From assembly GCA_963725315.1 (NCBI GenBank), contig CAVRYA010000004.1:434001-498000 (forward strand): a stretch of DNA of 64,000 nucleotides, written 5' to 3'. This document shows, piece after piece, positions 59,556 through 64,000 of the stretch. Origin of the DNA: JBBRHQ01 sp963725315 (GTDB lineage: Bacteria; Actinomycetota; Thermoleophilia; Solirubrobacterales; 70-9). Within the stretch, counting starts at the first letter, position 1. Each line of letters starts with the position of its first letter. Under the pieces are notes generated by a model that saw only the letters and a list, made by a program, of their open reading frames with translations, ran no database searches and was not told the origin of the DNA. The position numbers and the translations under genes are program-made.

Positions 59556-61118
59556 TCAGTCGCGCTTGCCGCGCCCGTAGAGGAGACGGATCCCGCGGCC
59601 CAGCAGCTTCGTCGTCTTCGCCTTGTAGGGGAGCATGTGCATGTCGCGCTTCGGCCCCCAGCGGGTGACCAGGATGGTCTGCTGCTTGGTGTACTTGCGG
59701 ATCCCCGCCGAACCGTGCCTCGAGCCGAGCCCCGAGCTCTTCCAGCCGCCCATCGGCAGCTCCAGCGCGACGTAGTTGATCTGGGCGTCGTTGACGCAGC
59801 ACACCCCGGCCTCGACCTGGCGCGCCAGGCGCTCGCCCTTCTCGGTGTCGCGGGTCCAGACCGAGGCCTGAAGCCCGTAGGGGGAGTCGTTGGCGAGCCG
59901 CACCGCCTCCTCGGCGTCGGCCACCTTCATCACCGGCAGGGTCGGGCCGAAGGTCTCCTCGGTCATGCACTCCATCGAGTGGTCGACGTCGACCAGCAGG
60001 GTCGGCTCGAAGAAGTCGCCGGGGCCCTCGCGGCGCTTGCCGCCGACCACCACCCGGGCGCCCTTGGCGACCGCATCGGAGACGTGGGAGTTGATCAGCT
60101 CGACCTGGGGCGGGGAGGTGATCGCCCCGACGTCGACGCTGCCGGCCGGGCCGGGGACCCCGACCCGCAGGCCGCGCATCACCGTCTCGATCCGTGAGAC
60201 GAGCTCGTCGTAGATCGGCGCCTCCGCGTAGACCCGCTCGATAGAGATGCAGGTCTGGCCGCCGTTCTGCATCGAGTAGTGCACGGCGGCGTTGGCGGCG
60301 CGCTCGACGTCGGCATCGGCGCAGACGATCATCGGGTCCTTGCCGCCGAGCTCCAAGCCCACCGGGGTCAGCGTCCGGGCCGCCCGCTCCGCGACCTTCT
60401 TGCCGACCTCCGTCGAGCCGGTGAACATCACGAAGCCGACGTGGTCGATCAGCTCGCTGCCCACGTCACCGCCGCCTATCGCGAGCTGGAAGACGTTCTC
60501 GGGCAGTCCGCACTCGGCCAGCATCTCGGCCATCAGCATCGAGGTCATCGGTGTCAGGCTGGCCGGCTTCAGGACCACCGAGTTGCCCGCGGCGAGCGCC
60601 GGGATGCAGTCCCCGAAGGAGTTGGTCAGCGGGTAGTTCCACGGCCCGATCACTCCGACCACCCCGACCGGCTCGTAGCGAACGAGCAGCTTGCGGCCGA
60701 TCACGAAGGGAGAGCTCGAGCGAACCTTCTCGTCGGCAAGGTACTTGGGCGCGTTCTTCGCCCAGAAGCCGAAGGCGGCGGCGGCGTAGGAGACCTCCGC
60801 GAGCTGCGCGTCCTCGAAGGTCTTGCCGTTCTCGTTGACGATCGTGCGGATGATCCGCTCGGAGTTCTCGGTCACCCACTTCTGCGCTCGCCGCAGCACC
60901 CTGCCGCGCCCCTCGAAGCCGAGCGCGGCCCAGCCGGGCTGCGCCTGCCTGCCCCGCTCGACCAGCGCGCCGATCTCATCGGGGGTCACCGCCGGGATCG
61001 TGGCGATCGTCTCCCCGGTCGCCGGGTTGCTGACCTCGATGCTGCGGGACGCCCCGCCGGCGTTTGCGCCGCTGCCGCCGGTAGTCGTCTTCGCCTCGGT
61101 CGTGGTGCCGCTCTCCAC
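59556..61118 (-). CDS. Aldehyde dehydrogenase
   Basis: A 520-residue NAD(P)+-dependent aldehyde dehydrogenase. The catalytic Cys is in NGGQTCISIERVYAE near residue 293, and the general-base Glu in LELGGKDPMIV near residue 258. GPWNYPLTNSFGD and TGSTEVGKKVAERA form the cofactor site, and EETFGPTLPV is a later signature. The family pattern resembles succinate-semialdehyde or long-chain aldehyde enzymes, but specificity is uncertain. The last 50 residues are basic. It lies between PQQ dehydrogenase paralogues on the same strand, so it may oxidise an aldehyde in the same process (inference). Confidence 0.9.
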   Translation of the reverse strand: MESGTTTEAKTTTGGSGANAGGASRSIEVSNPATGETIATIPAVTPDEIGALVERGRQAQPGWAALGFEGRGRVLRRAQKWVTENSERIIRTIVNENGKTFEDAQLAEVSYAAAAFGFWAKNAPKYLADEKVRSSSPFVIGRKLLVRYEPVGVVGVIGPWNYPLTNSFGDCIPALAAGNSVVLKPASLTPMTSMLMAEMLAECGLPENVFQLAIGGGDVGSELIDHVGFVMFTGSTEVGKKVAERAARTLTPVGLELGGKDPMIVCADADVERAANAAVHYSMQNGGQTCISIERVYAEAPIYDELVSRIETVMRGLRVGVPGPAGSVDVGAITSPPQVELINSHVSDAVAKGARVVVGGKRREGPGDFFEPTLLVDVDHSMECMTEETFGPTLPVMKVADAEEAVRLANDSPYGLQASVWTRDTEKGERLARQVEAGVCCVNDAQINYVALELPMGGWKSSGLGSRHGSAGIRKYTKQQTILVTRWGPKRDMHMLPYKAKTTKLLGRGIRLLYGRGKRD

Positions 61119-61167
61119 CGTCGCTCTCCTTCGCTAGCTGCTGATTGGACGGGCTCGCGGGGAGACT

Positions 61168-62394
61168 CTACTCCCCGCGCGGCGCCACCCGGTAGACCGG
61201 GCCGGCGAGCGAGCAGGCGAAGGTGCGGCCGTCGCGGGTCTCGCCGAAGCAGCTGAGCGCCTCGACGTTGAGCCCGAGCGGGCGGTCGTCGCGGGCCCCT
61301 GCGAGACGGGGCAGGAAGCTCCGCAAATCACCCTGGCAGTAGTCCCCGTAGAGGTAGCGGCCGCGCAGAGAGGGGAGGGCGGGGTCGCGGACGACGTAGC
61401 CGCCGGTGACCGCGCACCCGCTGTCGTGGTCGTAGACGAGGATCGGCTTGATCGTCCCGCCGGGGTCCGGCGTGCCCGAGAACGGGCAGCGGGTGCCGCA
61501 GGGCGAGCTCAGCGGCAGCTTGGCGTCATAGGGCTGGAATCCCTCCCAGGCGTCCCAGCCGAAGTTGGCGCCGCGGGCGTCGGGAAGAGGCAGGTAGTCG
61601 ACCTCCTCGAAACGGCTCTGCCCGACGTCGCCGATCGCGATCCGGTCAGGCTGCCTCTCCAGAGTCTGGATGCTGAAGCGATAGGGGTTGCGCAGGCCGT
61701 AGCTGAAGATCTCGTCGCGCCCCGTACGCCCGACGAAGGGGTTCGAGCGCGGCACCCCGTAGGGGCGCCCGGCCTTGGTCGGGCGCGGGTCGATCCGCAG
61801 CAGCTTGCCGAGCAGCACCTCGGTGTTCTGAGCGTTGTTCGGCGGGTCGCCGCCGAACCCGCCGTCCCCGGTGCCGATGAACAGCTGGTGGCCGTGGAAC
61901 TGGAGCTGGCCGCCGTCGTGGTTGGGGTAGGAGGGATGGGGGATGGTGATGACCGGGCGCCTGCTCGAAGGCACCGCCCGGGTCGGGTCGGAGCGGCTGC
62001 GCAGGTACTCGTCGACCTGGAGGGCACCGTCGTGGTCGGTGTAGAAGACGTAGAAGCGGCGGCTGGCGCGGTAGTCGAACGGGAAGGCGACCGAGAGCAG
62101 CCCGCGCTCCTGGAAGCCGCTCTCGACCAGGCTCGAGATGTCGAGGAATGGTCGCCTCAGCGTCTTGCCCTGGCTGATCACCCGGATCACCCCCGGGCGC
62201 TCGACGACGAACAGCAGCCTCGGATAGTCCCGCGCGCCGGTGACGAAGACCGGCTGGTCGAAGCTGCCGATCTTCTTCAGCCGGACTCCGGCGGGGCCGG
62301 TCCCGCGCACGGCACCAGTCCCGGCATCGGGGATCGCTGCGGCGGCGACCGCGATCGCCGCCAGGCACGCGATCAGGGCCCGGCGGGCTCTCAT
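61168..62394 (-). CDS. PQQ-dependent sugar dehydrogenase, paralogue 2
   Basis: A 408-residue secreted propeller. The signal peptide is RRALIACLAAIAVAAAAIPDA. It has QERGLLSVAFPFDY, YPNHDGGQLQFHGHQLF, LLGKLLRIDPRP, FSYGLRNPYRF and AVTGGYVVRD, the usual PQQ aldose-dehydrogenase pattern. A Cys pair (GCAVTGG and GDYCQG) is conserved in all four copies and could form a disulfide. The start ATG overlaps the stop of paralogue 3 by 4 bp (ATGA), so the two are translated from one mRNA. The substrate is unknown. Confidence 0.86.
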   Translation of the reverse strand: MRARRALIACLAAIAVAAAAIPDAGTGAVRGTGPAGVRLKKIGSFDQPVFVTGARDYPRLLFVVERPGVIRVISQGKTLRRPFLDISSLVESGFQERGLLSVAFPFDYRASRRFYVFYTDHDGALQVDEYLRSRSDPTRAVPSSRRPVITIPHPSYPNHDGGQLQFHGHQLFIGTGDGGFGGDPPNNAQNTEVLLGKLLRIDPRPTKAGRPYGVPRSNPFVGRTGRDEIFSYGLRNPYRFSIQTLERQPDRIAIGDVGQSRFEEVDYLPLPDARGANFGWDAWEGFQPYDAKLPLSSPCGTRCPFSGTPDPGGTIKPILVYDHDSGCAVTGGYVVRDPALPSLRGRYLYGDYCQGDLRSFLPRLAGARDDRPLGLNVEALSCFGETRDGRTFACSLAGPVYRVAPRGE

Positions 62395-63566
62395 CGTCGG
62401 CGCACCAGCCGGAAGACCTTGCCGTCGGTCCCCGAGTTGCCGAGCGAGGTCACGTAAAGGCGGCCACGGCCGTCCTCGCCGAACGAGCTCGGCGCCGTGA
62501 CGGAGACGCCGAGCGAGCGATCGTCGCCGGCCCGCCCCAGGTGGGGCGAGAGGCTGCGCAGGGTGCCGTTGCAGTTGTCGGTGTAGACGTATCGCTTTCG
62601 CAGTCCCGGCAGCCGCCGGTCGCGGACGACGTAGCCGCCGATGATCGCGCAGCCACGGCTGTGGGGGTAGGCGAAGATAGGCTCCGTCGTCCCCCCGGGA
62701 TCGGGAGTGCCGTCCCAGTCCCCGTGGTAGAGCCTGAACCCCTCCCAGGCGTCCCAGCCGAAGTTGGCGCCGCTCGCCCCCGCCAGGGTCTCGTAGTCGA
62801 CCTCCTCGTAGCTGATCTGGCCGACGTCGCCGATCACGATCCGCGGCTCGCGGGCGCTGACCTTGTCGAAGGAGAAGCGGAAGGGGTTTCGCAGCCCGTA
62901 GGCGAAGATCAGGTCGCGCCCCGCGCGGCCGACGAACGGGTTCGACGCGGGCACCGTGAAGCGGCGCTTGCCCGGCGGGTTGCGGGGGTCGATCCGGATC
63001 AGCTTGCCGAGCAGGCTGGCGGTGTTCTGTGCGTTGTTGTGGGGGTCGCCGCCGCTGCCGCCGTCGCCGGTGCCGAAGTAGAGGAGCTTGCCGAGGAACT
63101 CGAGCTGGCCGCCGTTGTGGTTGGCCCAGCTCGGGTGCGGTATCTCGATCACCTTGCGCCGCGATCCGAGCCTGGCGCGGGTGAGGCTGCCGCGCTTGAA
63201 CTCGTCCACCTCGATGTTGCCCCGGTTGTTCGTGAAGTAGACGTAGAAGCGCCTCACCTTGGGGTATCCGGGCGGCAGCGCCATCGAGAGCAGCCCGCGC
63301 TCGCCGAAGTCGAAGCTGACCAGCGAGCGGATGTCGAGGAAGGGGCGGCGAAGCTGGCGCCCGTGCCGGACCACCTCGATCTGCCCGGGCTGATCGACGA
63401 CGTAGAGCAGCTTCGGGGCCCGTTTCGGGCCGGTGACGAACACCGGGCGGTCGAATTTGCCGACCCGCTTCAGGCCGACCCTGGCGCCGGCCGCGGCGGG
63501 CAGTGCCACCGCGAGCGCGAGCAGCGCCGCGAGCGCGAGCAGGGTGGTTGGTGGTCTGCCTCTCAT
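62391..63566 (-). CDS. PQQ-dependent sugar dehydrogenase, paralogue 3
   Basis: About 391 residues. I chose the ATG at 63566 because it starts a clean signal peptide (TLLALAALLALAVALPAAAGA); in-frame starts at 63608 and 63731 add low-complexity sequence. Motifs are FGERGLLSMALPPGYP, WANHNGGQLEFLGKLLYFG, LLGKLIRIDPRN, FAYGLRNPFRFSF and AIIGGYVVRD. The C-terminus ends with VFRLVRRR. It is coupled to paralogue 2 and lies just downstream of paralogue 4. The copies have clearly diverged in sequence, so this is an old duplication rather than a recent tandem repeat. Confidence 0.85.
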   Translation of the reverse strand: MRGRPPTTLLALAALLALAVALPAAAGARVGLKRVGKFDRPVFVTGPKRAPKLLYVVDQPGQIEVVRHGRQLRRPFLDIRSLVSFDFGERGLLSMALPPGYPKVRRFYVYFTNNRGNIEVDEFKRGSLTRARLGSRRKVIEIPHPSWANHNGGQLEFLGKLLYFGTGDGGSGGDPHNNAQNTASLLGKLIRIDPRNPPGKRRFTVPASNPFVGRAGRDLIFAYGLRNPFRFSFDKVSAREPRIVIGDVGQISYEEVDYETLAGASGANFGWDAWEGFRLYHGDWDGTPDPGGTTEPIFAYPHSRGCAIIGGYVVRDRRLPGLRKRYVYTDNCNGTLRSLSPHLGRAGDDRSLGVSVTAPSSFGEDGRGRLYVTSLGNSGTDGKVFRLVRRR

Positions 63567-63681
63567 CGTCCGGGTGGCGGGCCGGCGGGGTTGAACGGCG
63601 CCTGACATGCGCCCCCCGCCCAGCCTTCCAGTCCTACCTAAACCGGCAGCGCCGGATTCGGATCGCTGTTCGGCTTCCACG

Positions 63682-64000
63682 TTACCCGGAGGGGTCGATC
63701 CGGTAAACGGGACCGGCCTGCGAGGCGGCATAGATCCGCCCCCGCGAGTCCTCCCCGAAGGAGGTGAGCTGCGGCACCTCGAGGCCGAGCTCGCGATCCG
63801 CTCTCGCTCCTTCCCCCGGCGTTGCCGGCGGCAGGAACTCGCGCAACTGGCCGGCGCAGTAGTCGCCGTAGATGTAGTGGCCCTGCAGGCGCGGCAGCCT
63901 CGGGTCGCGGATCACGTAGCCGCCGGTGACCGAGCAGCCCTGATCGTGGCTGTAGGTGAGCACTGGCGGGATCGCCCCCGGTGCCTGCTGGTCGTGGTTG
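63682..64000 (-). CDS. PQQ-dependent sugar dehydrogenase, paralogue 4 (partial, continues beyond the window)
   Basis: The C-terminal 105 codons of a fourth paralogue, cut by the window end. It has PPVLTYSHDQGCSVTGGYVIRDPRL, then YGDYCAGQLREF and TSFGEDSRGRIYAASQAGPVYRIDP, which align with the ends of paralogues 1-3. The gap to paralogue 3 is about 115 bp. The frame is open to the last base of the window, so a complete gene is expected to the right. Confidence 0.82.
   Translation of the reverse strand, partial: NHDQQAPGAIPPVLTYSHDQGCSVTGGYVIRDPRLPRLQGHYIYGDYCAGQLREFLPPATPGEGARADRELGLEVPQLTSFGEDSRGRIYAASQAGPVYRIDPSG

Noticed and set aside
1..64000. CRISPR arrays, tRNA or rRNA genes, complete insertion sequences
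   Set aside because: I looked for regularly spaced repeats, the T-loop GGTTCGAATCC-type sequence, rRNA core sequences and transposase motifs and saw none. A tRNA could be missed by eye; a tRNA-finding program would settle it.

Overview
The window is 64 kb of a high-GC, gene-dense bacterial chromosome, most likely an actinobacterium of the Thermoleophilia/Solirubrobacterales type. This rests on the very strong G/C bias at third codon positions, frequent GTG and TTG starts, the actinobacterial small-protein set (DUF3618, DUF4389, a TB7.3-like biotin protein), a HemQ-type coproheme enzyme, an FprA-type ferredoxin reductase and many paralogous acyl-CoA enzymes. No rRNA, tRNA, CRISPR array, integrase or intact insertion sequence was seen. 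The taxonomic call is inference.

Layout. 0.2-8.7 kb is housekeeping and lipid metabolism: a PIG-V-like mannosyltransferase, a 3-methyladenine glycosylase, a crotonase, a 70-residue biotin carrier, a GT2 enzyme, a cupin, glycerol kinase, a PlsC-like acyltransferase, a lactonase-like metallo-hydrolase and a reductase. 8.7-9.4 kb is a PIN toxin/RHH antitoxin pair. 9.5-18.2 kb holds a FabG-like SDR, small membrane proteins, a PLP decarboxylase fused to a cyclic-nucleotide-binding domain, an Xre-RES toxin-antitoxin pair, an MFS protein also fused to a cyclic-nucleotide-binding domain, a GGDEF protein and a catalase-like protein. 18.3-20.6 kb is a secreted GH31 glycosidase broken by two frameshifts. 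21.8-31.1 kb is an acyl-CoA degradation region: two acyl-CoA dehydrogenases, a crotonase, and a tightly overlapping operon of carboxyltransferase, BKACE, an unknown protein, a CoA-transferase and a MerR regulator. 31.1-37.8 kb has MscS, short-chain reductases, a nitrilase-TetR-hydrolase run behind a TetR-like operator, and a holin-like/DUF3618 set.

38.8-44.2 kb is an iron-sulfur and heme neighbourhood. An ErpA/IscA-type protein faces a minus-strand run hemQ-fprA-bolA-monothiol glutaredoxin, to which a barnase-barstar pair is appended. 44.2-48.5 kb carries a polytopic envelope protein and a GT4 glycosyltransferase fused to a flippase-like membrane domain. 48.5-53.0 kb is the decayed remains of one large TIR-SIR2-nSTAND-WD40 protein, a conflict/defence-type architecture of which only the WD40 part is still a long ORF. 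53.0-64.0 kb has metH (frameshifted near its 3' end) and four PQQ-dependent sugar dehydrogenase paralogues, with an alpha/beta hydrolase and an aldehyde dehydrogenase between them.

Four breaks (two in GH31, one in an acyl-CoA dehydrogenase, one in metH) can each be repaired by removing a single G or C, so sequence error must be considered for those genes. The TIR-SIR2 fossil is different, because it lacks a large catalytic segment that no single-base error could explain.
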